From: Streptomyces hyderabadensis
Lineage (GTDB): Bacteria; Actinomycetota; Actinomycetes; Streptomycetales; Streptomycetaceae
Length of the DNA stretch: 64,000 nucleotides
Direction: 5' to 3'
Assembly (NCBI RefSeq): GCF_020404845.1
Contig: NZ_JAIOJZ010000025.1
Location: 1-64,000, forward strand
The position numbers were made by a program, and so were the translations under genes. The notes beneath the pieces were generated by a model. That model was not told where the DNA came from and did no database searches. It saw only the letters and a list, made by a program, of their open reading frames with translations. Below are positions 9,700 through 18,075 of the stretch, in pieces (position 1 is the stretch's first letter; every line of letters begins with the position of its first letter).

Positions 9700-12005
9700 G
9701 CGCGTGCCCTCCGGCTTCTGCCCCTGGCGACCGGTCGGCTGCCGCGCCGGGCGCCGCGTGCGCCGCCGCGCCGCCGGTGGCGGCGGGTGTCGCGGTTCTC
9801 CCCGTTCTGGTTGGGGGTGGTCGCGGGCTGGCCGCCCTCCTCGACGGGGGCGTACTCCTCGTCCGGGGATGCCTTCTCGTCGGGCAGGAGTTCCTTGACG
9901 ACGTCCTTCGGCATCTTCGGGGACAGGATGGTGCCGTCCGTCTTGATCTTCGGGAGGCTCGCCTGGGGCTTGGGCAGCAGGGCCTTCTTCGGGTCGACGT
10001 CGCCGTCGTCGGAGACGCCGTACAGCGCGTCGTAGATGTTGCGGACGGCGGGTCCCGAGGCGCCGGAGCCGGTGCCGCCCTGGGAGATCGTCATGACGAT
10101 CGAGTAGTCCTTGGTGTACGTGGCGAACCAGGACGTGGTCTGCTTGCCGTAGACCTCGGCGGTACCGGTCTTGGCGTGCATCGGGATCTTGTCCTGCGGC
10201 CAGCCGACCTGGGCGAACCGCCAGGCGGCGGTGCCTCGGCTGGCGACGCCGGCGAGGGCCTCGTCCATCTTGGCCAGCGTGGTCTTGCTTATGGGCAGCT
10301 TGCCGTGCGCGGTGGGCTCGATCTCGCGGACGGTCTTGCCGTCGGGGCTGACGATCGCCTTGCCGATGGTCGGGTCGTACATGGTGCCGCCGTTGGAGAT
10401 GGCCGCGTAGATGGTGGCCATCTGGATGGGGGTGACGAGGGTGTCGCCCTGGCCGATGGAGTAGTTGATGGAGTCACCGGCGCGCATCTTGTTGCCCTCG
10501 AGGCAGTTCTCGTACGCGATCTTCTCGACGTAGGAGCCGTCCTTCTTGCCGGACTTGCACCAGGCGTCCTTGTTGGCCTCCCAGTAGTCCTGCTTCCACT
10601 GGCGGTCGGGGACGCGGCCGGTGACCTCGTTGGGGAGGTCGATGCCGGTCTTGGCGCCGAGGCCGAACTGGTGGGCGGCCTTGTAGAAGTAGTCGTTGGG
10701 GTCCTTGGGGTTCATCCCGCCGTCCTTCTTCCACTCCTCGTGGGCCAGGCGGTAGAAGACGGTGTCGCAGGAGAGTTCCAGGGCGCGGCCGATGGTGATC
10801 ATGCCTTCGTTGGCCGACTCGAAGTTCTTGAAGACCTGGCCGCCGACGTTGTAGGCGCTGGAGCAGTCGTAGTTGCCGTCGAAGTCGTAGCCGGCCTCGA
10901 CCGCGGCGGCCGAGGAGACCACCTTGAAGATGGAGCCGGGCGCCGCCTGGCCCTGGGTGGCGCGGTTGAGCAGCGGGTAGTTGGACTCCTTGCCGGTGAG
11001 CTTCTTGTAGTCCTTGGCGGAGATGCCGCCGACCCAGGCGTTGGGGTCGTAGTCGGGGTTGGAGGCCATGGCGACGACGCGGCCGGTCTTGGCCTCCATC
11101 ACCACGACGGCGCCGGCGTCGGCCTCGTAGGTCCGGTTGGTGTTGCGGTCCATCTCCTTGCGGGCGGCCTTCATCGCCTCGTTCAGCTCGTACTCGGCGA
11201 CCCGCTGGACGCGGGCGTCGATGCTGGTGACGAGGTTGGAGCCGGGGGTGCCGGGGTCGGACTCGGCCTCGCCGATGACGCGGCCGAGGTTGTCGACCTC
11301 GTAGCGGGTGACGCCGGCCTTGCCGCGCAGCGCCTTGTCGTACTGGCGCTCCAGGCCGGAGCGGCCGACCTGGTCGGAGCGCAGGTAGGGCGAGTCGGTG
11401 TCCTGGGCCTTCTGCAGCTCCTCGTCGGTGACCGGCGAGAGGTAGCCGAGGACCTGGGCGGTGTTGGACTTGCCGGGGGCGGCGTAGCGGCGTACGGCCA
11501 TGGGTTCGGCGGTGATGCCGGGGAAGTCCTCGGCGCGCTCGCGGATCTGCAGGGCCTGCTTGACGGTGGCCTCGTCGGTGACCGGGATCGGCTGGTAGGG
11601 CGAGCCGTTCCAGCAGGGCTGCGGGGTCTTGGCGTCGCAGAGCCGGACTTTGTCCATGACGTCCTGGGGCTTCATGCCGAGGACGCCGGCCAGCTTGGTG
11701 AGGACGGCCTTGCCGTCGTCCTTCATCTTGAGCAGCTCGGTGCGGGAGGCGGAGACGACGAGCCGGGTCTCGTTGTCGGCGAGGGCGACGCCGCGGGCGT
11801 CCAGGATCGAGCCGCGGGTGGCGGGCTGGACGACCTGCTGGACGTGGTTGCCGGAGGCCTCCTCGGCGTACTCGTCGCCCTGGCGGATCTGGAGGTACCA
11901 GAGGCGGCCGCCGAGGGTGGCGAGGAGCGAGAGGACGAGGATCTGGATGACGACGAGCCGGGTCTGGACGCGGGTGCTGCGGCCGGTCTCGGGGATATTG
12001 GTCAC
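9696..12005 (-). CDS. mrdA: Class B penicillin-binding protein 2 (transpeptidase)
   Basis: The 769-residue protein has one N-terminal membrane anchor (about 15-35), a PBP dimerisation domain and a C-terminal transpeptidase domain. Active-site motifs: SIFK (Ser358-Lys361), SCD (412-414, the SxN position) and KTG (612-614). The tail after about residue 690 is Pro/Glu-rich and ends in an unusually Arg-rich stretch (RRHRRRGGARGARRGSR) that would lie outside the cell if the domain topology is normal. GTG 12005 is chosen because GGGGGAGG lies 8 nt upstream and the protein then starts VTNIPETGRS, as in homologues. It crosslinks peptidoglycan made by RodA, whose gene overlaps its end. Confidence 0.92.
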   Translation of the reverse strand: MTNIPETGRSTRVQTRLVVIQILVLSLLATLGGRLWYLQIRQGDEYAEEASGNHVQQVVQPATRGSILDARGVALADNETRLVVSASRTELLKMKDDGKAVLTKLAGVLGMKPQDVMDKVRLCDAKTPQPCWNGSPYQPIPVTDEATVKQALQIRERAEDFPGITAEPMAVRRYAAPGKSNTAQVLGYLSPVTDEELQKAQDTDSPYLRSDQVGRSGLERQYDKALRGKAGVTRYEVDNLGRVIGEAESDPGTPGSNLVTSIDARVQRVAEYELNEAMKAARKEMDRNTNRTYEADAGAVVVMEAKTGRVVAMASNPDYDPNAWVGGISAKDYKKLTGKESNYPLLNRATQGQAAPGSIFKVVSSAAAVEAGYDFDGNYDCSSAYNVGGQVFKNFESANEGMITIGRALELSCDTVFYRLAHEEWKKDGGMNPKDPNDYFYKAAHQFGLGAKTGIDLPNEVTGRVPDRQWKQDYWEANKDAWCKSGKKDGSYVEKIAYENCLEGNKMRAGDSINYSIGQGDTLVTPIQMATIYAAISNGGTMYDPTIGKAIVSPDGKTVREIEPTAHGKLPISKTTLAKMDEALAGVASRGTAAWRFAQVGWPQDKIPMHAKTGTAEVYGKQTTSWFATYTKDYSIVMTISQGGTGSGASGPAVRNIYDALYGVSDDGDVDPKKALLPKPQASLPKIKTDGTILSPKMPKDVVKELLPDEKASPDEEYAPVEEGGQPATTPNQNGENRDTRRHRRRGGARGARRGSRPVARGRSRRARA

Positions 12006-12054
12006 TGCTGGTGCCTCCCCCTGAAGAAGTAGGTACGGGTGTGCTGCCGCGTCG

Positions 12055-12726
12055 TCACAGCCGCTTGACCCCCTTGATGCGTCCGGCACGGGCCACCCGG
12101 GCGCGGGCCGTCTTCACCCGCAGGGCGTTGCGCTGTCTGCCGATGCGCAGTCCGGTGCCCGAGGAGAGCCAGCCGGAGGAGATGTCGGGGCTCTGGGCGG
12201 CGGAGTTGGTGTCGGCCAGCGGGTCGTGTTCGGCGCGCCGGGCGAGCGCCATGATGCCGGGGACGACGAAGGGCGCGAGCAGCAGGTCGTACAGGGCGGC
12301 CGTGAACAGCAGGCTGGGCAGGCCGACGTGGCGGGCGGCGGTGTCGCCGACGAGCGCGCCGACGCCCGCGTAGAGCAGGGTGGTGCCGACGGCGGCGGCG
12401 GCCACGACGACCATGGGGCCGGTGGCCGAGCGGAGCCGTCCGTTGTCCGGCTTGGCGAGTCCGGCGAGGTAGCCGATGACGCACAGGACGAGGGCGTAGC
12501 GGCCGGCGGCGTGGTCGGCGGGCGGGGCGAGGTCGGCGAGGAGTCCGGCGCCGAAGCCGACGAGGGCGCCGCCGACGTGGCCGTAGACCAGGGCGAGGCC
12601 GAGGACGGTGAGCAGCAGTAGGTCGGGGACGGCGCCGGGCAGGTGCAGGCGGGCGAGGACGCTGACCTGGATCACCAGGGCGACGACGACCAGGGCGACG
12701 GACAGCAGGATCCGGTTGACGCGCAT
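12055..12726 (-). CDS. mreD: Rod shape-determining protein MreD
   Basis: MreD (223 residues) is an integral membrane protein of the elongation complex. Five to six hydrophobic segments fill residues 1-165, starting MRVNRILLSVALVVVAL. The last 60 residues are basic and cytoplasmic, longer than in many MreD proteins. ATG 12726 has AGGAG 10 nt upstream. It lies between mreC (13 bp gap) and PBP2 (49 bp gap) in a single minus-strand operon. It probably links MreB/MreC to the RodA-PBP2 synthase. Confidence 0.9.
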   Translation of the reverse strand: MRVNRILLSVALVVVALVIQVSVLARLHLPGAVPDLLLLTVLGLALVYGHVGGALVGFGAGLLADLAPPADHAAGRYALVLCVIGYLAGLAKPDNGRLRSATGPMVVVAAAAVGTTLLYAGVGALVGDTAARHVGLPSLLFTAALYDLLLAPFVVPGIMALARRAEHDPLADTNSAAQSPDISSGWLSSGTGLRIGRQRNALRVKTARARVARAGRIKGVKRL

Positions 12727-12739
12727 GGGGTGAAGGCTC

Positions 12740-13783
12740 CTACGGCTCGGGCTGCTCGTTCTGCTGCTCTGTCTGGTCGTTCTGGCCGGTGGCGTCGCCC
12801 TGGCCGGTCGCATCGCCCTGCCCGGTCGCCTCGTCCTGTCCGGCCTCGTCGTTCTGGGCCTGGCCCTCGGGGTCGGCCCCGGGGGTGACGGTGACGGTCA
12901 CGGTCGGCGTGGGCTTGGGCTGCTTCTTCTCCGGGAGCACCGTGTCGCGCGGGTCCTTCGCCGGGGCCTGCACGACGACGCCGACGATGTCGAGCTTGGT
13001 GAAGCTGACGAACGGCGTGACGTCGAGGATGCGGGTGAGGTCGCCGCCGTTGGGGTCGACGCGGGTGATGGTGCCGACGGGCACGCCGGGCACGAACGGC
13101 TTGTCGGCCTGGGAGCCGAAGGTGACGAGGCGGTCGCCCTTCTTGACGTCGGCCTTGCCGTTGAGGAGTTCGACACGCAGGGGGCGGCTGCCCTGGCCGG
13201 AGGCGAAGCCGAGTTCGTCGCCGGACTCCATCCGGGTGCCGACGGTGAAGTCCGGGTCGTTGGCGAGCAGCACGGTCGCGGTGTTCGGGCCGACGGTGGT
13301 CACGCGTCCGACGAGGCCGTCGCCGTTGAGGACGGTCATGTCGCGCTTGACGCCGTCGTTGGCGCCGACGTCGATGGTGATGGTCCAGGAGAAGCCCTGG
13401 GCGGCTCCTATGGCGATGACCTGGGCGCCCTTGATGCCGTACTGCCCGGCTCCGGCCAGCCCCAGCATCTTGTCGAACTGCTTCAGCCGGCTGCGGCCGC
13501 GCTCGTCGCTGCCCAGCTTGGCCTTCAGGGCGGCGTTCTCCGTCTCCAGCTGCGCGAGCCGGTCGTGCCGGTCGCCGGAGTCGCGGATCGCGGAGACGGC
13601 GTTGCCGACGGGGTCGACCGCGGAGGAGACCCCGTTCTCGATCGGACCGAAGACGCTCGCCGCGGCCTGCCGGGCACCGTCGACCGGTGAGTCCTCCCCG
13701 CCGCGGATGTCCACCGTGATCAGTGCGAACGCGATGGCGATCAGCAGCACCAGGAGCAGCCGGCTCTCTTTCGTGTCCCTCAC
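12740..13783 (-). CDS. mreC: Cell shape protein MreC
   Basis: MreC (347 residues) has one N-terminal membrane helix (RLLLVLLIAIAFALITVDI, about 8-26), a coiled-coil segment (about 70-95, HDRLAQLETENAALKAKL) and two beta-rich extracytoplasmic domains containing ANDPDF and VTFGSQADKPFVPGVPVG. The last 50 residues are a low-complexity acidic tail with GDATGQ repeats, outside the conserved fold. GTG 13783 is used; GAGGAAGG lies about 14 nt upstream, which is a long spacing. MreC scaffolds PBP2 in the periplasm-like zone. It is followed by mreD after 13 bp. Confidence 0.92.
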   Translation of the reverse strand: MRDTKESRLLLVLLIAIAFALITVDIRGGEDSPVDGARQAAASVFGPIENGVSSAVDPVGNAVSAIRDSGDRHDRLAQLETENAALKAKLGSDERGRSRLKQFDKMLGLAGAGQYGIKGAQVIAIGAAQGFSWTITIDVGANDGVKRDMTVLNGDGLVGRVTTVGPNTATVLLANDPDFTVGTRMESGDELGFASGQGSRPLRVELLNGKADVKKGDRLVTFGSQADKPFVPGVPVGTITRVDPNGGDLTRILDVTPFVSFTKLDIVGVVVQAPAKDPRDTVLPEKKQPKPTPTVTVTVTPGADPEGQAQNDEAGQDEATGQGDATGQGDATGQNDQTEQQNEQPEP

Positions 13784-13964
13784 GTGCGGCGGCCGTGCCT
13801 TCCTCGTCGAATTCGGGAATCTCGGAATGTACGTGGCGGTGTTCAGGAATGCAGCTGATTCGGTACGTCGGGCACTTCACGCGCATCCGGTACCGGAACC
13901 CTCTATATCAACGATCCGCCGCACGAGAGGAGATCGTCTCGTACGGCGGAACCGAAGTGTTACG

Positions 13965-14984
13965 TCATCTGCGCGGCGAGGCGTCCAGCACCTGCTGGAG
14001 TGCCTCGAACTCCTCGACGCACTTACCGCTGCCGAGCGCCACGCTGTCCAGCGGGTCCTCGGCGATGTGGATCGGCATCCCGGTCTCCCGGCGCAGCCGT
14101 TCGTCGAGCCCGCGCAGCAGCGCGCCGCCGCCGGTCAGCACGATGCCCCGGTCCATGATGTCGCCGGACAGCTCCGGCGGACACTTGTCGAGGGTCGTCT
14201 TGACGGCGTCGACGATGGCGTTGACCGGCTCCTCGATCGCCTTGCGCACTTCGGCGGCGGAGATGACGACGGTCTTGGGCAGCCCGGAGACGAGGTCCCG
14301 GCCGCGGATTTCGGTGTGCTCGTCGGAGTCGAGGTCGTACGCCGAACCGATCGTGATCTTGATCTGTTCGGCCGTGCGCTCACCCAGCAGAAGGCTGTAC
14401 TCCTTCTTCACGTGCTGGATGATCGCGTTGTCCAGCTCGTCACCCGCGACGCGGATGGACTGGGCCGTGACGATGCCGCCGAGCGAGATGACCGCGACCT
14501 CCGTGGTGCCGCCGCCGATGTCCACCACCATGTTGCCCGTGGCCTCGTGGACCGGCAGGCCGGAGCCGATGGCCGCGGCCATGGGCTCCTCGATGATGTG
14601 CACCTGACGGGCGCCGGCCTGGGACGACGCCTCGATGACGGCGCGGCGCTCGACGCCGGTGATGCCCGAGGGCACACAGACGACGACCCGCGGCCGAGCC
14701 AGATACCGCCGCTTGTGGATCTTCAGGATGAAGTAGCGGAGCATCCGCTCGGTGATCTCGAAGTCGGCGATGACGCCGTCCTTCAGCGGGCGCACGGCGA
14801 CGATGTTGCCCGGCGTGCGCCCGATCATCTTCTTCGCTTCGGCGCCGACCGCGAGGATGCCACCGGTGTTGGTGTTGATCGCGACGACGGACGGCTCGTT
14901 GAGTACGATCCCGCGACCCCTGACGTACACCAGCGTGTTGGCGGTCCCGAGGTCGACAGCCATGTCACGGCCGATGAACGACAT
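13965..14984 (-). CDS. mreB: Actin-like cell shape protein MreB
   Basis: MreB (339 residues) is the bacterial actin that positions wall synthesis. Actin-fold nucleotide motifs are clear: DLGTANTLVYVRGRG (phosphate 1), MVVDIGGGTTEVAVISLGG (phosphate 2) and RGIVLTGGGALLRGLDE (adenosine). The start is taken at ATG 14984 (MSFIGRD), because GGGGAA lies just upstream; an in-frame ATG at 14996 (MGNSMSFIG) is possible but has no ribosome site. In Streptomyces MreB is not needed for vegetative growth but protects the spore wall. It heads the mreBCD-pbp2-rodA run, with 181 bp to mreC. Confidence 0.95.
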   Translation of the reverse strand: MSFIGRDMAVDLGTANTLVYVRGRGIVLNEPSVVAINTNTGGILAVGAEAKKMIGRTPGNIVAVRPLKDGVIADFEITERMLRYFILKIHKRRYLARPRVVVCVPSGITGVERRAVIEASSQAGARQVHIIEEPMAAAIGSGLPVHEATGNMVVDIGGGTTEVAVISLGGIVTAQSIRVAGDELDNAIIQHVKKEYSLLLGERTAEQIKITIGSAYDLDSDEHTEIRGRDLVSGLPKTVVISAAEVRKAIEEPVNAIVDAVKTTLDKCPPELSGDIMDRGIVLTGGGALLRGLDERLRRETGMPIHIAEDPLDSVALGSGKCVEEFEALQQVLDASPRR

Positions 14985-15303
14985 TGAGTTCCCCATCAGG
15001 ATTCGACTGGCCTTCCCAGGAGCTTTTGAGGGCTTTTCAGGTAGGCGAAGTGGGTGCAGTGACGCGTGGAGGTATCCATCGTAGACGCGCTTTCGCGAAC
15101 ACTGCGCGAGGGTCTTCGCCATTGTCAGCAGATGGCGCACCGCCTCGCTTGTGGAGACGGGCCAACGGTGGGATCCGTTCCCCCGATCAGGCGCGCATAT
15201 GCCACAGGGCGGTCGCTTTCGCGCGACCGCCCCGGCTCCGCCCGGTCCATTCGGCTGACGTGGCGTCAGAAAAAAGGTGCTCCCGGCGTGTCCCGAAGGA
15301 GGA
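14985..15303. other. mreB upstream region
   Basis: This 319-bp gap lies between ndk and mreB, both on the minus strand. It must hold the mreB promoter, but I could not pick a convincing -35/-10 pair. The only clear structure is the hairpin at 15207-15232. A run of six A on the plus strand at about 15269-15274 reads as a T-tract just after ndk. Confidence 0.4.
15207..15232. terminator. Hairpin downstream of ndk
   Basis: A perfect 10-bp stem (GGGCGGTCGC / GCGACCGCCC) with a 6-nt loop lies about 70 bp after the ndk stop. It may end ndk transcripts before the mreB promoter; there is no U-run. Confidence 0.45.
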
Positions 15304-15717
15304 TCAGACCCGGCCCGGGAAGAAGATCTTCAGTTCACGCTCGGCGGACTCCTCGGAGTCGGAGGCGTGGATCAGGTTCTCGCGGACGATCACACCGTAG
15401 TCCCCGCGGATGGAGCCGGGCGCGGCGGCGATCGGGTCGGTGGGCCCGGCCAGCGCGCGCACGCCCTCGATAACCCGCTCGCCCTCGACAATCATGGCCA
15501 CGACCGGGCCGGACGCCATGAACTCGACCAGCGGCTCGTAGAACGGCTTGCCCTTGTGCTCGCCGTAGTGCTGCTCCAGCGTGTCGGTGTCCAGGGTGCG
15601 CAGTTCCAGCGCGGTGATCTGCCAGCCGGCCTTGCGCTCGATACGGCTGATGATCTCGCCGGTCAGGCCACGACGGACGGCGTCGGGCTTGAGGAGGACG
15701 AGGCTGCGCTGGGTCAC
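15304..15717 (-). CDS. ndk: Nucleoside diphosphate kinase
   Basis: Ndk (137 residues, normal length) transfers the gamma phosphate of ATP to NDPs through a phosphohistidine. The start QRSLVLLKPDAVRRG, the RGDYGV segment and the active-site region NLIHASDSEESA (His117) are diagnostic. GTG 15717 follows AAGGGAG. It sits downstream of valS, folC and the DUF4233 gene on the same strand, a conserved actinobacterial order. Confidence 0.97.
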   Translation of the reverse strand: MTQRSLVLLKPDAVRRGLTGEIISRIERKAGWQITALELRTLDTDTLEQHYGEHKGKPFYEPLVEFMASGPVVAMIVEGERVIEGVRALAGPTDPIAAAPGSIRGDYGVIVRENLIHASDSEESAERELKIFFPGRV

Positions 15718-15862
15718 GGGGGCTCCCTTGGAGAGGTTCGAGATGTGCGGTCGTGCGGGTGATGAATGAGGTTACCGGGCGTGTCGCGGCCCCCGTCACG
15801 CAGCGTCAGGCATACCGGGCCCGTCAGCGCCGACGACCACGCCGCACGAGGTCGGGAGCGTG

Positions 15863-16219
15863 TCAGGCGGGGTCGGGCGCGGCGGCCTCGGCCTGGGCGG
15901 CGAACCTCGCCTTGGCCTCGTCGATCTTCCGCCCGTAGTGCACGGAGGCCCACCACAGGGCGGCGAAGATCGCGCCGAGGAAGAACATGGTCGGCACGAC
16001 GAAGCCGGAGGCGATCAGCGCGACCTGCAGCGCCCAGCCGAGGGCGACCCCGCCGGGCCGGGTGATGACCCCGCACAGCAGCACGCTGAGGACCATGGCG
16101 ATGCCGCTGACCGTCCACACCGTCCCCACCGACAGGTCCGGGTCCTTCATGGCGACCAGTCCGGCGAAGCCGATCACGAAGAACTCGCCGATCAGCGTCG
16201 AAGCACAGAGCGTACGCAC
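15863..16219 (-). CDS. DUF4233 membrane protein
   Basis: This 118-residue protein has four hydrophobic segments and a charged C-terminal tail (HYGRKIDEAKARFAAQAEAA). It matches the actinobacterial DUF4233 family, always found right after folC; its function is unknown. GTG 16219 begins 6 bp after the folC stop, and its ribosome site (GGAGGGG) lies inside the end of folC, so the two are translationally coupled. Confidence 0.88.
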   Translation of the reverse strand: MRTLCASTLIGEFFVIGFAGLVAMKDPDLSVGTVWTVSGIAMVLSVLLCGVITRPGGVALGWALQVALIASGFVVPTMFFLGAIFAALWWASVHYGRKIDEAKARFAAQAEAAAPDPA

Positions 16220-16225
16220 GGTTAC

Positions 16226-17749
16226 TCAGCCCCTCCTCAGGAGCAGTCGGGCCTCGCCGACGGTGATGACGGAACCGGTGACGAGCACACCGCCGCCCGC
16301 GAACTCGCCCTCCTCCTCGGCCAGCGTGATCGCGGCCTCCAGGGCGTCCGGCAGCCGCGGCTCGACCTGGACGCGGTCGTCGCCGAAGACCTCCACGGCG
16401 ATCGCGGCCAGCTCGTCGGCGTCCATGGCGCGGTGGCTGGAGTTCTGAGTGACGACGACCTCGGCGAAGACCGGCTCGAAGGCTTCGAGCAGCCCCCGCA
16501 CGTTCTTGTCGCCGCTGGCGCCGACCACCCCGATGAGCCGGCTGAACTGGAAGGCCTCCCCCACCGCCTCGGCGGTGACCCGGGCCCCGGCCGGATTGTG
16601 CGCGGCGTCCAGGACCACGGTCGGCGAGCGCCGGACCACCTCCATGCGTCCCGGCGAGGCGACGGAGGCGAAGGCCTTGCGCACGGTGTCGACGTCCAGC
16701 GGCTCGGGTCGCTGCGCGCCGACGCCGAAGAACGCCTCGACGGCGGCCAGCGCGACCGCCGCGTTGTGCGCCTGGTGGGCGCCGTGCAGCGGCAGGTAGA
16801 CCTCGGTGTACTCGCCGCCGAGCCCGCGCAGGGTCACCAGCTGCCCGCCGACGGCGACCTCGCGGGCGACGACGCCGAACTCCAGCCCCTCGCGGGCCAC
16901 GGTGGCGTTGACGTCCACGGCCTTCTTCAGCATGACCTGCGCCGCGTCCACCGGCTGCTGGGCCAGGATGACGGTGGCGTCCTGCTTGATGATGCCGGAC
17001 TTCTCGACCGCGATCTCGCCGGGCGTCCCGCCGAGCCGGTCGGTGTGGTCCAGGTCGATGGGGGTGACGACGGCGACGTCCCCGTCGATGACGTTGGTGG
17101 CGTCCCAGGAGCCGCCCATCCCGACCTCGACGACGGCCACGTCCACGGGCGCGTCGGCGAAGGCGGCGTACGCCATGCCGGTCAGCACCTCGAAGAAGGA
17201 GAGCCGGTACTCCTGCTGCGCGTCGACCATCTCGACGTACGGCTTGACGTCCTCGTACGTCTCGACGAACCGCTCGGCGGAGATCGGCGCCCCGTCCAGG
17301 CTGATCCGCTCGGTGATCGACTGCACGTGCGGCGAGGTGTACCGCCCGGTGCGCAGTTCGAAGGCGCCGAGCAGGGCCTCGATCATGCGGGCGGTGGAGG
17401 TCTTGCCGTTGGTCCCGGTGATGTGGATGGAGGGGTACGAGCGCTGCGGCTCGCCCAGTACGTCCATCAGGGCGGCGATCCTGGTGACGGACGGCTCCAG
17501 CTTGGTCTCGCCCCAGCGGGTGGCCAGCTCCGTCTCGACGGCGCGCAGGGCCGCGTCCACCTCGGGGTCCTCCGGGCGACCGGGGATGTCGGCCTGCGGG
17601 GGGCCGCCCTGGGTGCGCAGGGTGCGGCTGCCGGCCTCGATGACGGCGAGGTCGGGGTCGCGGGTGGTCTCCGCGTCGATGATCTCGTCGAAGGAGTCGA
17701 GGGGGTCGGAGGGGTCGGGCTGGCCGTTCTCGCCGGGGTTGTCACTCAC
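16226..17749 (-). CDS. folC: Folylpolyglutamate/dihydrofolate synthase
   Basis: FolC (507 residues) adds glutamate to folates and may also make dihydrofolate from dihydropteroate. The P-loop ITGTNGKTSTAR (Gly112-Thr119), YTSPHV, the GMGGSWDATN block and the C-terminal domain motif LDAAHNPAG identify it. An acidic N-terminal extension of about 65 residues precedes the catalytic fold, longer than in E. coli but usual in Streptomyces. GTG 17749 is used; no strong ribosome site is visible. valS lies upstream across a repeat-rich 326-bp gap. Confidence 0.93.
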   Translation of the reverse strand: MSDNPGENGQPDPSDPLDSFDEIIDAETTRDPDLAVIEAGSRTLRTQGGPPQADIPGRPEDPEVDAALRAVETELATRWGETKLEPSVTRIAALMDVLGEPQRSYPSIHITGTNGKTSTARMIEALLGAFELRTGRYTSPHVQSITERISLDGAPISAERFVETYEDVKPYVEMVDAQQEYRLSFFEVLTGMAYAAFADAPVDVAVVEVGMGGSWDATNVIDGDVAVVTPIDLDHTDRLGGTPGEIAVEKSGIIKQDATVILAQQPVDAAQVMLKKAVDVNATVAREGLEFGVVAREVAVGGQLVTLRGLGGEYTEVYLPLHGAHQAHNAAVALAAVEAFFGVGAQRPEPLDVDTVRKAFASVASPGRMEVVRRSPTVVLDAAHNPAGARVTAEAVGEAFQFSRLIGVVGASGDKNVRGLLEAFEPVFAEVVVTQNSSHRAMDADELAAIAVEVFGDDRVQVEPRLPDALEAAITLAEEEGEFAGGGVLVTGSVITVGEARLLLRRG

Positions 17750-17781
17750 GGGGACCAGTCTACGTACCCGGTCCCCCGTAA

Positions 17782-17877
17782 CCGCGGGCAGTCGTGCCGC
17801 CGCAGCCGCGGGCAGTCGCGCCGCCGCAGCCGCGGGCAGTCACGCCGCCGCAGCTGCGGGCAGTCGTGCCGCTGGGG
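17782..17877. repeat. Four tandem 24-bp repeats
   Basis: Units 17782-17805, 17806-17829, 17830-17853 and 17854-17877 share the pattern CCGCGGGCAGTCGTGCCGCC plus GCAG, with only one to four changes each. The fourth unit runs into a GC-rich element (about 17860-17905) that can fold on itself (GTGCCGCTGGGGCGGCAC). It lies in the folC-valS gap, outside any supported gene. Confidence 0.8.
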
Positions 17878-17979
17878 CGGCACGGGTGGGCGCAGCGGCA
17901 CCCCGTGAACGCCGGGCTGCGCGATGCCCTGCGGGGCGCCAACGGAGGGGGGCGACTTGGGTCCCGGGCGAGTGCGGCG

Positions 17980-18018
17980 CCGTCGTGGCTGGTCGCGCAG
18001 TTCCCCGCGCCCCTGAGG
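17980..18018. repeat. Dispersed intergenic repeat, copy A
   Basis: The string GTCGTGGCTGGTCGCGCAGT followed by TCCCCGCGCCCCTGAGG is one of three related copies in this window (others near 25001 and 49311). All are intergenic and near gene ends. I recognise it as a common Streptomyces intergenic repeat. Confidence 0.6.
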
Positions 18019-18023
18019 ACGCG

Positions 18024-18059
18024 AAGGCACCCGGCGCCTGCAAGGGCTCCGGGTGCCTT
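18024..18059 (-). terminator. valS terminator
   Basis: An 11-bp perfect stem (AAGGCACCCGG / CCGGGTGCCTT) with a 14-nt loop begins 17 bp after the valS stop. Confidence 0.75.
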
Positions 18060-18075
18060 CCTCAGGTATCGGCGA

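Noticed and set aside
9777..12032. Plus-strand Val/Gly-rich open frame opposite PBP2
   Set aside because: Mirror of PBP2 codon bias; no start site or domain.
15255..15275. Run of six A as an intrinsic terminator of ndk
   Set aside because: On the minus strand it gives a T-run, but no good stem precedes it; left as a remark only.
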